Source of the DNA: Oscheius dolichura
Taxonomy: Eukaryota; Nematoda; Chromadorea; Rhabditida; Rhabditidae
Direction of reading: 5' to 3'
DNA length: 64,000 nucleotides
NCBI GenBank assembly: GCA_932521035.1
Contig: OW051493.1
Coordinates: forward strand, 7,936,001 to 8,000,000
Each line of letters opens with the position of its first letter. Position 1 is the first letter of the stretch. Below the pieces are notes generated by a model. The model worked only from the letters and a program-made list of their open reading frames with translations, ran no database searches and had not been told where the DNA came from. Position numbers and translations under genes: made by a program. Positions 34,601-45,941 of this stretch are shown in pieces.

Positions 34601-37600
34601 TCTGCTGTGAATTGCCCGTAGTAACACAACGACCAGCCAGGGGAGAGAGAATACTCCCCTCTCGCAGAGGGTTTTATAACCATATGGCGGCCTACGTACT
34701 CTACTTTTCTCTCTCTATCTTTGCAGATTTGTTCAAGTCTGCACGTGGTGAGAGAGCAACAACTACTTTTTCTAATGTTCCACTTTCTACGGTTTACATT
34801 TTACAGTCACCCAAATAGAAAGTACTCCTTATTGAGTACATCCACGTTGCGTAATAATTTTTGTGCTCTAGAGACTTTTAAGAAAGTCTGGGTTATGTTA
34901 TTCTGGAAAGCCAGAGCCACCCGTTGAATATAATAACATAGAGAAAATCTGAAAAAATGGAAGCAGACTCAGCACGCGCCTACGCCGGGCTCGGTCGGTG
35001 GCTCATCTTTTCCCGGATCAGGTATCCACGTGCCTCTGTTCCCAATGCAAAAGTCCAATTGTTTGAGGCATTTCTGAGCAGGCTATAATCTTTCCTAGCC
35101 TGTCAACATCCATGTCTTCATCTTCTCAGTGGAGGCGACAGGATTCTGGAGGTTCTTCGGGAAAGGGAGGAGAGTTTTGGCCGCGGTAGTTTAGCTACCG
35201 TAGTCACAAGATACCGGAAAGCTTCAAAAGCTCAGGTACCCCTTCCTCATGAGAGCTGTCTCCATATATTCCTTATTACGACTATTAATACACAGTACTG
35301 GGTCATTTGTAACGGGTCCGAACAATTCCCCCTATAAAAAATCGTAACTAACTCACCTCTGGTCGGGATAGAACAGCATCCCCACTTCTCCGATCTGCCC
35401 AGGTGGAGAAAATTACCCTCTTGACATAAAATCAAAAGTTATGAGCTCTAAAAATTGATATTTTCTCGAGGTGCAAACTGCCTAGATGTTTGACTTTGTG
35501 GGCCCTCTCGAGAGATCAGAACACACGGTTTCCTTACCCATTTTTTTGTCTACGCGTGGAAACAAATAACCTCGTGTGTAACTGTTATCAATGAGGCCAC
35601 CTAGCTGCTTATTTCCCAATAGAGTCAAAACAGTATGTTTTGTTTATCTTTGTCCCAGTTTCGCGCCTCATAAAATCTCGATTTTAGAACAATTCACCCA
35701 CATTTTCCGGTGTTTTTTCTATTATTTTGGGTCCTGCCAGGAGTTCCAAGGGTTAGTCACCAGCCGCCGTTGACGTGTCTATCCTATTTTCCCCAACATA
35801 TGCTAATTTCTATTATTGTGACCGTGCCGGTTCCCGGCTCCCTCCTCCCCCGGTCGAAAGAGCAGTTTATTTCCGCCTCTTCTCCTCCCCACTCTTTCAA
35901 AACATAAACGTGCTCCTTCCGCCCGTGACGACAGCTGGAAATGACTGTGGGACTCTTTGCTCCTCCTTCCCCCTTTGAGACACATTACGCGACGACAGCC
36001 GTGCCACATTCCTCAGCTGCCAAGGAAGCCCCCGGCTATTAACGGATCTGATGACAATTAGACAGCCAAACAACGACAGTTACACAGCGGATGTTGCTCT
36101 TTCTATCCTTTTCTTGGCGGAAGGGGGGCTCCTCCTAGATTTATTGCTCAATGGCCCCCGACCGGTGTTTTCTCAAACAGCCACCTGATGACCTCCATGA
36201 GCTCCTTCGCCTTATATAGAACCGTAACGTGACTTTGTTTTTATGAACGATTGATAATATGAGGCCTGTGGCTGGTTGTGGCTGTCCCTGGGGCCCCCCG
36301 GAGAGTTTTATGGCTAGTGGTCGGAGCCAAGAACGGTCCAATAGTCACCAGCACTATAGAGATTGTCAGAAGAGAAGAGGTTCCCGGCAAGATTTTCTAG
36401 CTAAAAAGAGTTTGACCAATTTCTTCCCTAAATTACGGTAGAGCCTCTTTTTCTTTGTTTTCTGTATCATCATGTCTCCTTGGAGAGTCTAAAGAGTATC
36501 AATCAGGCGATTTGGCCCTCTCTATTTACCTCCGAGTGGCGGATCAAAACCGCCATTTTCTAGGGAGAAAAAAAGAGAGAAAGAAGCTACCCGGCGTGCG
36601 TCACTGACCTCTGCGAGTTCCTGTTCTTCTCTCTTTCTCCCTGCTCCCTTTATCTAAATCGTCTTATAATTTATCCAGAAGTTGCTACTCTTCCGTGAGA
36701 TTAAATGCACCCCACCCTTCCTGCAATTTCGTACAGCAAAATATGAAACAATTATTGAGGGGGGAAGTCTTCCGGCCGGGCCGGGCTAATCCAGGGGGAG
36801 TCCTCATTGAACTTAAGTTGCCCTCTCTCTGCATATATTAAACTTGTGTGCTATGGTCAAAGACTTAGGAATTCGTCATGGGATTCCTCTTTTCCCGCGC
36901 TGGAGTTTTTTCCAACCCAATGAAGTCATTCTAGTCTCTGGATGAGCTCAAACTTTCCGGGAAATGGACGTGCACTGTCGCGGGCGCCACAGTTCACACC
37001 CACTTCCTGGAACACACAATTTGACAGTTCCCACAAGCTCAGCTTCTCTTCCGCCTCCCAATCACTTTTTCCCAGCTCACCTGCAAATATTTTTGACTGA
37101 TATGTTGACTTAATACGTCGCCCGGCTGCATACCTCTCACTATGATCTATTCTCTACTCTCTAGTCTGATCACCCAGGAGAAAAAAGAACACCCCTTGTT
37201 ATTTTAAGGGGCAAGATCTAAAGACTTTGTTTATCCGCGTGGGTGGCTTGTCCTCCTCCCCCTGCAATTTTGCACAGAAGAGTCCGGGAAGTTCTCCTCC
37301 CCGCGAAGTAGGCGAAGGTGGACACAATACCAGCGATGTGCGCACATCCCTTGTAGTTACAAGTGGCGGGCATCAAGGATCAGGGATATTTTAGGGAGGC
37401 AGGCAGGGCGTGTCTGTAGTACTGTAGTATCCTTCTTTATGACTCAAACTTATTTTTGGGACCATGAAATCCTGAATTTAGAAAACGATTGACCTTTGGA
37501 AGGTTGCAGTTGGTCTGCCCCCAGTTTCACGCTTCACCAAATTTACTATTCACCTTTTTGGACTTGCAATGCATCGCATTTCCTTCTTCTCCTTCTCTTT

Positions 37601-40600
37601 TTTTTGAAATGGTGGCTTTAAATCGCCTGCAGAATGGTTTCCACTGGGAAAAATAGTGCCTAGACTAGCGGGAGACCCTCCGCCACTACCGTAACCTTCT
37701 TACTCATCTTCTTGGACTTGAATTGCTCCCCGGACTTTTATTTTCCCGTTGTTTGCAAGAACGATGATATAGACACCCTTTGAGCTATCTGAAAGCCGTT
37801 TACTTTGGGAAAAGTCGCCCCCAGACTGATGGAAGACACGCTAGAGCAAATTTCGTGCGCTTGCCCTCTTATAGCCCGTATCCATAGCCAAAATATGCTC
37901 TACCCGGAACAAAGCTGATCCAGGAATCTGCTCATTAGCCGCTTTCTTTCCAGTAACCAAAAATGCCCTTGCCCTCCAAACAGGAGATGTGCCTGCCTAT
38001 CAGCAGTCGTTTTTCTCTTGCTATGGAGATGTTTTGCATCAGCTGTAGGCACGTGTCACCATTTCCTTGATATCTCCCCTGTTCTTGCCTTTGTTTTTGC
38101 TCCTCTCCCCAAGCCACCCCTGAACTGAACACACAAGATAGTGGGGCTCTTTCTCCCGGCCGCTGGCAGCCTGCACCCGGTGCAAAATCAGCGCCAGTCT
38201 GTCCATCAGAGAGAGCCTTAGCAGCCGGAAAAGTAGCAGAAGCATCATCAGCAGCAGCAGTTGGCTTCGTTTTTCGTGGAATCCGTTGCCCCTGAAAACT
38301 CTCATCTCGGGGCGTTTTGTTCTCCCCCGGCTGGCTCTCTCCTTCTCTCTCCTCCTTTGACGTCATTGGGCTCTCCGCCCTCTATCCTTGGCACAGTCTC
38401 TGTCCGATTGCTGATCAGCGCGTAACTCTAGATCTCTCACAGTTCCACTTGAACGCAAGTCTTCCACAGAGAGGACAGCAGTTCTTCGTTCGTCTTCCAC
38501 AGCTCGACTGCCCCCTACTCTACCTCCAGCCGTCTGTCTTTCCTGCCCCCTACACAGCCAGTCAGCCAGTTCCCATCCCCGATACTCCAAGATGGTCTTC
38601 TGGGGCGTTCGTGCCCGAAACTCGGCTCTTGATGCCTTCGACGGTCAAATTGAACGGGCTACTATTGGTATGTTACCGTAGTCCTCTGTTAACAAATTCT
38701 TTACTTTAAATTAAACCTCAAGGGCTCCAAATGAGTGGGTGTTCCAATTCCAGAGGGGTCAGCTACCGTAATCCAATGTTTTCAACCAAATTAGATGAAC
38801 AAAAAAGAGATCTACCAATTTTTGATCTCGTTATCTTATCACTGAAACTTCTCGGGCTTCTGGAAAATTACATCCAATTATGGCAGCCGGAGGGAATTTT
38901 GATAAAGGTGCCTGCTTACCAGAAGGGATTTTTAGGTTAATTTCCAGCTTAAAAAAGGATTTTAACTTTAAAATTAGTCCAAAATGAGAGAGAACATATA
39001 GAATTTAACTATTTTTAAATTCCATTAAAGTGGTTGGAATTTCAGATAACGAGCAACGAGAGCTCTTCGAGGCTGCCATGGTCATCCAACGAGCATATCG
39101 CGAATATAGGGAAAGAAATAGTTACCGTCGGCAGGCGGAAGTCGAGTGCCGAGCGGCCGTGACCATTCAGAGTTGTTATAGGAGATATAAACAGGTACAC
39201 TCTTCATTTTCCAGGTTTTCTACCGTATTCTTTTAGTATTGCTACATCAAACAGCTTCACAGCGCTGCCATCGTCGTTCAGAAGCATTTCCGCTTGAAAA
39301 AGGGCAACCAGAAGGAGGGAGCCTCGTCGAACGAGGTCCAAGAACACCCGACTCTCGAGGGACAAATCCTCAGAATTCAGGTCAGACTTTTTCGGGTTCA
39401 AAAAAGAGCTTCTCCTTGAGCTTAAAATTCTCTTTGACCCTAAAATTAGGCGGGTTTGACGCAAGTGTTGGATGATACTCAAACCTAGGCAAACAGAGAC
39501 ACAGTTATGTTTGTTCTAGTTCCGCACAGTAGCCGGGGCCCGGCAAAGAAAACACACCGTTTGAAAATCGCCCGATTGTGGAAGCGGGTTAGTATTTTTT
39601 GTGCTTTTGACGGGAGCAGCAGCTGATAGCTGATAGTCCCTTGAGCAAGCTCCTGTATTTTTGTGAACAGTTTGATAACAGGAGAATTCCCCACGTAATC
39701 AATCATTTTTGGTGTCAAATTATCGGGGCGGAGATCTCGACCAGTGGAGAAAAGCACGTAAACACTTTAGCTCATTCCGCCTTGCAAAATGGACCCAAAG
39801 CCCGTCAGTCCAAGAAACAAGGTACCATTCCTAGATAACCTAACTCTGTGACCATGTGAACCCATTCCCTCATGTTAGCCCCTATCAGATTTATTGTATA
39901 CAGCATATCGCGAATAGTTAACCCACGTTTTAAATCTTACCGAAACCCGAGAAAACCCCCACCTCTGGAATTTTTCAATTACCTTCCCGATACCGTTTTC
40001 CGCCGCAATGAGGAATTTCCTCGAGTACTCTGGGGAGTTCGGCCTTCTCTTCTTGTTGTGTTGGTCAGAATTTCCCGGAGTCCAGTCAATTGATGGGAAA
40101 AAAAAGGATGATGCTCTGGAGTCTAGGAAGACTTTCTCCTCTTGAGAATAACAGGCGTTTGTATGACCCTGGTATCCGGAGCCGCGCTCAATAGAAAACC
40201 TACAGTCACTAATGCTCAAAATTGTCAGGGAAAATTTTAATACTTTCTTTTCCATAAAATTAAAAGCGGCTTTCAGGTTCCCCAGACGAGCTCCAGCCTT
40301 GCGCGAGAGCACCGTGCCGCCACGACCATCCAGACGGCTTATCGCGGCCACCGTAAACGCCAAGCAGCAGCTCGCAAAATTCAAAAATTTATGAAGGAAA
40401 ATCGCCAAAAGTAAGTCAATTGCCACCCGTTTCCGTCTATAACCGTACCCTTTTTATCAGTGTTACAACCCATAACATAATCGAAGCGGCATTAGCGGTA
40501 AGCCTAAACGATGTTGTTCTTGTTGTCCTTGTGAATGATGGTCTTTTGTGGTTTCTCTTTTCATTTCCTTGTCTTGTAGAATACACACAATACAGTACAG

Positions 40601-40815
40601 TATTCCTTGGTTTATAGAAGCAGAAAAAAAGAGACGAGTTCAGAGTAATACCGGCAATTTCCAGGCTGCGCAGGATGGCGGAGCAAAGCGTCGTCGATTC
40701 GTGTTCTGCCACAATCCAACAGACTGCTGGAAGTCTTTACCAGGGCCACGAGTCACTTCAACATATCAATGAGTTAGTTTTTAGCCTAAAAATTCAAAAA
40801 AAAAACCAAAATTAA
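28688..40815 (+). CDS. camt-1: CAMTA calmodulin-binding transcription activator
   Basis: About 23 exons read in phase give roughly 1,030 residues. In order: a CG-1 DNA-binding domain (WFKVDGFTWQRRKNGPLVRE, KLKVQKVERLNCQYVTSALV, FVLIHYLYSP; exons 28809-29810); an IPT/TIG domain (GGVKILIVGDWYMKGHEYSI to VLCNEQVASQPRRF; 30613-30990); ankyrin repeats (SRTILHLAAQLDYAAVIQQA, EGCTPLHYAARAGNYNVARI; about 31028-31530); and IQ calmodulin-binding motifs (VIQRAYREYRER, TIQSCYRRY, TIQTAYRGHRKRQ; 39046-40409). This is the complete CAMTA order. CAMTAs bind CGCG-type DNA and activate transcription under Ca2+/calmodulin control; C. elegans has one. An intron of 6.5 kb (32512-39045) separates the acidic region from the IQ part. 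The last exon may end at 40815, or splice to 41507 giving DDQ-stop. No frame break. Confidence 0.93.
34050..34215. repeat. Inverted pair of a dispersed repeat with TTCGATCC box
   Basis: Plus-strand 34169-34211 (TTTACGGGTGCAGGGAATCG, CACTATCGAGGATCGAACCC) is matched in reverse at 34050-34110 (CCTCGATAGTCCGATCCCCT, GCATCCGTATAGGCTCGGCA). Related copies occur at 46645-46690 and, as an end fragment, at 63971-64000. The minus strand of one arm contains GGGGGTTCGATCCTCG, which resembles a tRNA T-arm/B-box, but no full tRNA can be folded. Confidence 0.6.
38592..38669 (+). promoter_or_regulatory. Candidate internal first exon for a short IQ-only CAMTA isoform
   Basis: An ATG at 38592 encodes MVFWGVRARNSALDAFDGQI and ERATI, then a phase-1 donor GTATGT. 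Joined to 39046 this restores Asp (ATI-DNEQRELFEAA), exactly as the upstream exon does (KLN-DNEQREL). The sequence just 5' is pyrimidine-rich and GC-rich. An internal promoter would give a protein with IQ motifs but no DNA-binding domain. The same frame stays open upstream, so it could instead be a skipped internal exon. Confidence 0.45.
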
Positions 40816-42077
40816 TAACATTTTCCGCTGTTCAGCCCATCCGAACCCCCAATTCCGCAATTTTCATGGTCTTGCCTCAACATTTTTATAAAGGACCCCA
40901 TTGTACCTACATATATCGTTTTTGAAGGAACTATGGGGGGAACTTTTGCATTACTGTACCCTAAATAGAGTCAAAATTGAGCAAAATTCCTAAAACCCTG
41001 GGTAAAACCGTGAATAACAAGGGGTGGCTAGTGCTAGATTCAAAAATTCGTGTAAAATTCCGCTTTTTCGACTGTTTTTTCCAGCGTTCCAGCAAAGTTT
41101 CAAGGTTCCAAGAATAAGATCAAAAACACCTCCAGTACTCTCTGTCTGATCCACATAAAACGTTACAACTGCTCATTGAGCAGTTTACTCCGTTGGCCTC
41201 TGGACCCACCCGGGGAAGGCCACTCTTCCCGTGATCACAACGTGACCCCTCCCCCTTTCTCTATCTTTTTGATGTTCAAAATCTCGTCTGCTAATGAGAG
41301 AAAAAGAGGGATCAGTTTCAAGTGGATGGAGTGTGCTTGGCTGTGCCTTCACAGCTGTCTTTCCGGGCCTGAACTGCAAGAGCAGGGGGGATGACCGCCA
41401 GGACATGTGTCTGTTCCCGTGGGAGTGGAGCTGCTGTTCTTAGAAAAATGCTATAAATCAAAACATCAGCTGAATGTTATTTTAAACAATTCGTTCTATT
41501 TTCAGTGACCAGTAGGAACCAGGGAAAACACATTCCACAACGGCTAGATGACGATCTTCCCTCCTTCTTCTTTGGTCCTTCCCAGCCTAGTACATACAGC
41601 CTTGTGATATTTAAATTAATCTCAAAGGATCCCCCCTTTTACTGCTCACGAGCTAGTCAGCCTACGTATCATCATCATTAAACAATGGATATTGTTAAAA
41701 TAGTCCTATTCTCTACGGTTAAAACTGTAAGAACCAAAGCTTTAAAAGGTATTTATATGTCTATCTTTGTTTGTAATTCTAGATATATTTTTATATTTTT
41801 TTTATAAATTGTTGAGAGACTAGATGGAGCTGTTGTTCCAATGTAAAATTCCGTAAGTTAGCCATTGAGACCTTGAGAAACCCTAACGGGCAAGGGAAGA
41901 AAAAGAGGAAGAAGAAGTTCAGAGTAAGGTGGCTTTCCGGCCAAAACGGGCATTTTCGCATTTTCTGTGGCACCAGAATCAGATAGTAACCATTGGGACC
42001 GTAACGACAACACCTTTCGTCTCCTTGTGGAACTCTTTATTCTCACGGCTATCTATGGACAAATACAGTATACTCAA
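40816..42077. other. CAMTA 3' region and spacer
   Basis: No supported full gene. A short acceptor-exon at about 41507 (TTTTCAG then TGACCAGTAG) could be the alternative CAMTA end. AT-rich with poly-T runs near 41790. Confidence 0.4.
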
Positions 42078-42457
42078 TTAGAAGAAATAAAAGGTCTTCT
42101 TCTTCTCCTCCGGCTCGATTGCTGTCTCAATCTCCCAAAACTGTCCCTCTCCGTCGTCCTCGTCGTCGCTGTCATCCTCGGTCCCTTTCTGCAGTGCGAA
42201 GAAAGCGATGGTATTCGCTGACCCTCTTCTCAAATTCCCTCTCACGTCCCACTAAAACTGTTCCTTTTCCGTTCTTTTTGAAGACTAATAACAGAATCGT
42301 CCCGTTTGCGGTAGGCGCGAACACCAATTTCCATACATGTCCATATTTCTCCGAGTAATACTGTTTGAAACAACTGAAAGCCAAAATATGTTCTATACTG
42401 TAATATGCCTCTGAAAAAGAAACGGAAATATTCTTACATTTCATCATCCTCATCCAT
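42078..42457 (-). CDS. Small acidic-tailed protein, unrecognised
   Basis: An exon ending MDEDDE (ATG at 42457) joins in phase, across an intron of about 65 nt, to FKQYYSEKYGHVWKLVFAPT and ILLLVFKKNGKGTVLVG. The frame NTIAFFALQKGTEDD, continuing SDDEDDGEGQFWEIETAI and EPEEKKK to stop 42078, follows after a possible 28-nt GT...AG gap or a one-base shift near 42220-42235. The protein would be about 95-100 residues: a beta-rich core, then an acidic tail and a short Lys run. No signal peptide in this model. No family is claimed. The codon-like pattern in the acidic tail is convincing, the join less so. Confidence 0.4.
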
Positions 42458-42558
42458 AAGACCGACCACAATGGAGAGTTCTCGGAGCTTGGCGCGTTTC
42501 TTGTTCACAACAGGTTGGCAACAGGTTCAATGCGGTTGTGAGCATGCAATTGCGTACG

Positions 42559-42578
42559 CGCGTTTCATACGAAACGCG
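42559..42578. repeat. Perfect 8-bp-arm palindrome CGCGTTTC-ATAC-GAAACGCG
   Basis: An exact inverted repeat with a 4-nt centre, upstream of the leftward acidic-protein gene. It resembles a symmetric transcription-factor site and contains two CGCG cores, the motif bound by CAMTA CG-1 domains. Confidence 0.6.
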
Positions 42579-42767
42579 ATCGAACAGGAAAATTCCGTTT
42601 TTTTTTTCGTTTAACAGACCATCCATTCAACCGACTACTCGGCAGCCGCCCGACTCCCAGAACCACCGATTCTTATTGGCATAGCCGTCCGAGCAGCGGT
42701 TCGTTTCTTCGATGAAGCTCATGAAGTTTTTCAATAAATACGTAGATTTATTTTCAAGTTGCTACTG

Positions 42768-44060
42768 TTATTCTGTAGATCTCGTCCTGGAGGGCCTCTT
42801 TTTCTCCGGACTCGGCTTGCCGTTGAGCGAGGCGATAAGGACCGACATCCTCTTGCTTCCCTGCTCCTTCTTCTTCTCGACAGCCTCGCCAGACTTTTTA
42901 GGAGTTTCCGGTTTCTTCATGAGGGACGACGAGCCGAGCTTCTTCACAGCGGCCCTCGTCGATTTGGGCTTTTCTTCCACCGGTCGGAGAGTCTGTATCA
43001 CATGATAAGTGAGCTAAATGGGAACTAGACAACCTTGGCCTCGACACTAGCCTTGTCCGGCGTCTTTTCAAGCGGCTTCGGCGTTCTGTTGTCCTCTTTT
43101 ACCATCCATGTGTTAATCAATTCTTCAGCTTCTTCGTGGTAGCTGGCCCGAGCCATGTGGAACTGAAATGAGCCACAGTTAGACAGCCAATGGAGTGAAG
43201 AACTACCGTACCTTGATCAGATCCCGCTGATGAAGATAATTGAACTTTGGATAGTTGTAGATGAAAAAGTCCGTCAAGTCGATGGAGCTGCGATTGAAAT
43301 TGTTGACGGCCTCCTCGTACCTCGGCCCGAATTCGTGCAGCTCCTCATTCGTCTTGGCCTTCTTAATCATCGGCAACAACTCAGTAATGACCAGCAGATT
43401 CTGCTCCAGTTTGGCCTTCTCCACCATAAATTCGCTTCGGAACCCGGCGAGGAACTCCATCGTGTCCTTAATATACTGTAGAGCCACGTCGCGGTACTTC
43501 GTCTCCAGCTTAGCCAGCTGCCTCAACATGTCGGCACAGCCATCCAGCGTCTCCTTCTCGTCCTTGTTAAAGAAGGAGCAGCGCTTCCGCTTGTCGCCCG
43601 TCACTTGCCAGTCAACCACGCCGATATCTCTCAAGACGTACAGATACTTGGCCAGGTGGTTGTGGACGTTGTTCTCCGGGTTCGATTCGTGCACCTGATG
43701 CGTCTTGTACAGCTCCGCGTTCGACTGGAGCAGGGCCGCGTAGCCCGTGAACAGCTGGTTGACGCATTCCGCGTAATTTTCCATCTGAAAAATGGGAGTA
43801 TCCTTGAAGACAAAATAACTGACAATTTCAAGGTTCCTCTTGAAATTCGGCTCCAGACTGTGGTGGTCGATGAGTCTAGCCTTGGTTTTCAATTTCAGGA
43901 ACAGTTTTCCAAATCGTCCAGGCGCTTTGGCCTCCTTGTCCTTGTTCTCTTCGACCTCTTCGGCGTCCTCGCCCTCGCCAGGTTCAGCAGCAGTTTCGAC
44001 TTTCTCTAAAAAATTGGCAGTAGCAGATTGTTAGCAGAAGAAAAACGGACCAGCCACCAT
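42768..44060 (-). CDS. Helical BAR-like cytoplasmic protein with Lys-rich tail
   Basis: Start ATG 44060 (tiny exon MVA-G), then 44005 downwards: an acidic leader (GEGEDAEEVEENKDKEAKAP), GRFGKLFLKLKTKARLIDHH, and a long exon to about 43213 with helices NYAECVNQLFTGYAALLQSN, AKYLYVLRDIGVVDWQVTGD, MLRQLAKLETKYRDVALQYI and LPMIKKAKTNEELHEFGPRY. Further exons follow at about 43098-43163 and 42768-42995, ending in a Lys/Ser/Pro tail. Long amphipathic helices with basic patches resemble BAR/AH-domain membrane-bending proteins, but the assignment is structural guesswork. A 39-nt in-frame GT...AG stretch (about 43785-43825) could be an intron or coding (ending TPIFQ), so two lengths are possible. No frame break. 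Confidence 0.65.
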
Positions 44061-44275
44061 GGCGTAGAAACGTGAAGGAATGAGAACAAGGCTTGACAGT
44101 TTTTGACACTTTCAATACGTGAAGACTGGTTTATCCCATTTTGACAAGTTTTCACACAAAACGACAAATTCAGTCGAAAATCCGCCTTCTCCTTCAAGCA
44201 GACGAAAACAAAACTCTAGCCCTTTCCCCCTTTCAACGACCAGATCAATCTCATTATCAACGGATTTATTCGAAG

Positions 44276-44768
44276 CTAGCCAATGTGGACATGAATGACG
44301 TGGCTGAACCTTCCATTGACGATTGTCTCATCGATTCTATAGATCTCTTGGCCACCATTGGGCATTTGGAAGAACATGAGGGCGACGGCTTCAAATGAGT
44401 TGTCAGTTGGATGATAGTCGCTGGAGACTAGCGTAATCTGAAAGAATTCTTCGGTGAGGAGAAGCGAAACAACATTGTTGATCTTTCCAACGGGCGTATG
44501 GCTGAAGAGTGCTTCAATCTGTCGAGGTCCTTTAACCTGGATATCGTACTTCTTCATCTCGACAATGGCATCTTTAGTATAAAGCTGTAACTCGCGTTAT
44601 GGTTTAAATTACTCCCCGGTACCCCTTTAGCCAGCTTGGAGAAGTTCAAGCATTGTAGAGCCTCTGCATTCGGCGGTTGAGTCGGGAGACGGTGGGAGCA
44701 ATAGCCGGAGGTTGGGATATAGCCACGGTGGTTGAAACCAAGAGGACGAGGACGATCAGACGCGGCAT
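44276..44768 (-). pseudogene. NTF2-like secreted protein, tandem copy 1, frame-shifted
   Basis: The signal peptide MPRLIVLVLLVSTTVAISQP is followed by SRLNRRMQRLYNA. Alignment with copy 2 (LYNAKDFPRLVNE) shows one base missing directly after LYNA (about 44650), giving an early TGA. The rest is preserved: LYTKDAIVEMKKYDIQVKGP, RQIEALFSHTPVGKINN, a 36-nt intron, then AVALMFFQMPNGGQEIYRID and a stop at 44276. The fold pattern is that of NTF2-like (SnoaL/DUF4440) small alpha+beta cone domains, which nematodes have expanded as secreted proteins. The ligand or activity is unknown. Pseudogene or base error. Confidence 0.6.
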
Positions 44769-44935
44769 GTCGGCTAGAATGATGGAGACCGCCGTCTTGG
44801 CAGCTTTACAGGGGGCGACAGAATTCATAATGTTTTTCTAGACAGTCGCCACAGTGGGAATGTCTGCAGACACGAAGACATTTGATTCAATGTGCTGAAA
44901 TATAAATTAATCAATCTCTTCATATTTATTCAAAT

Positions 44936-45432
44936 CTAGTCAATGTGAGATTGAATAAAGTGGCTGAATTTTTGGTTAACGATTTTCTGATCGAGCCTGT
45001 AGAGGGCTTGGCGGCCATTAAACATCCTGAAGAACATGGAGGCAACGACATTCACTGAACGGCTGACTGAATCATAAACAGCGTCTTTAATTTCGATCTA
45101 AAAGGAGTTTCTTGGAAGAGGGCCGAAACTAACCCCGGTAATCTGTCCGAAGGCCGTATTGCTGAGGAGTGCTTCGATCTGTTGGTGTCCTCTGGCTCGA
45201 ATACCGTACTTCTTCACCTCGACGATGGCATCTTCATTATAGAGCTGAATACTTCCCTATTTGTGGCTTAATTTTCTCGGCGTACCTCATTAACCAGCCG
45301 AGGGAAATCCTTGGCATTGTAGAGCTCCATCATACGGGCGTTGAGCCGATAGGCTATGGGCGAATTAAACGAAGGTTGAAATACAGCCATGGCGGTTGAG
45401 GCCAGGAGGGCGAGAACGATCAGACGAGACAT
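44936..45432 (-). CDS. NTF2-like secreted protein, tandem copy 2, intact
   Basis: Start ATG 45432: signal peptide MSRLIVLALLASTAMAVFQP, then RLNARMMELYNAKDFPRLVN. After an intron of about 45 nt comes LYNEDAIVEVKKYGIRARGH and QQIEALLSNTAFGQITG; after a 36-nt intron, VNVVASMFFRMFNGRQALYR and KIVNQKFSHFIQSHID, stop at 44936. Phases agree at both introns. About 135 residues with an NTF2-like/DUF4440 pattern (helix pair, then a curved sheet). Secreted by prediction. It shares promoter-proximal and 3' sequence with copy 1 and a third fragment, so the set arose by recent tandem duplication. Confidence 0.7.
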
Positions 45433-45489
45433 CTCGGATAGGATGGTCGAGAGCACCGTCTCGGCCGTTTTATAGGGGGGAGACAGAAT

Positions 45490-45640
45490 TCGTAATGTAT
45501 TTTAGGCAGTCCCCAGAGTGGGAATGTCTGTAGACACGAAGACATTTGATTCAATGTGCTGAAATATAAATCAATCAATCTCTTCATATTTATTCAAATC
45601 TAGTCAATGTGAGATTGAATAAAGTGGCTGAATTCCTTTT
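45490..45640 (-). repeat. Remnant of a third NTF2-like copy (3' end and flank)
   Basis: Bases 45490-45640 repeat 44830-44980 almost exactly, including GGGAATGTCTG.AGACACGAA, TTTGATTCAATGTGCTGAAA and the coding end FSHFIQSHID followed by TAG. Only the last coding bases of a third gene remain. The near identity shows that this duplication is young. Confidence 0.8.
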
Positions 45641-45941
45641 AGATTCTCTACCCAAAGATTCACATTAGATTCACACATCATCAATATGTTAGCATGCTAG
45701 ACAGCAATAAAATCTTTCTACAACCCACGCCGAGGCTGGACAAATATTGAGTTGTACATCTACGGTAACAATAAAATTACACTAAAACATAAAATAAACT
45801 CTAGGCAAGAACTGAAGCGTACTATACCGATTCTATGCTCCAGCCATTTAAAAAGGAAGAATAGCCCCACCCCCTTTCTCTTATTCATAAATCATCTACG
45901 AAATCAATTTTTGTTAAATTTTATGTAAAGAAAGAATTAGT

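Larger units (their letters stand above)
32512..39045 (+). other. Large CAMTA intron with non-coding content
   Basis: Phase-1 donor after KLKLN (GGTGAGTCC) and acceptor TTTCAG before ATAACGAG. Inside are poly-T/CCATT tracts (about 33185-33235), an inverted repeat (34050-34215), many TACTGTA-type octamers and a candidate alternative first exon (38592-38669). No other exon is supported. Confidence 0.6.

Noticed and set aside
37935-38366. 143-codon minus-strand frame in the CAMTA intron
   Set aside because: The polar, Gln/Gly/Ala-rich peptide has no splice sites, homologous neighbour or domain, and it overlaps the GC-rich stretch before the internal CAMTA exon. Coding use cannot be excluded.
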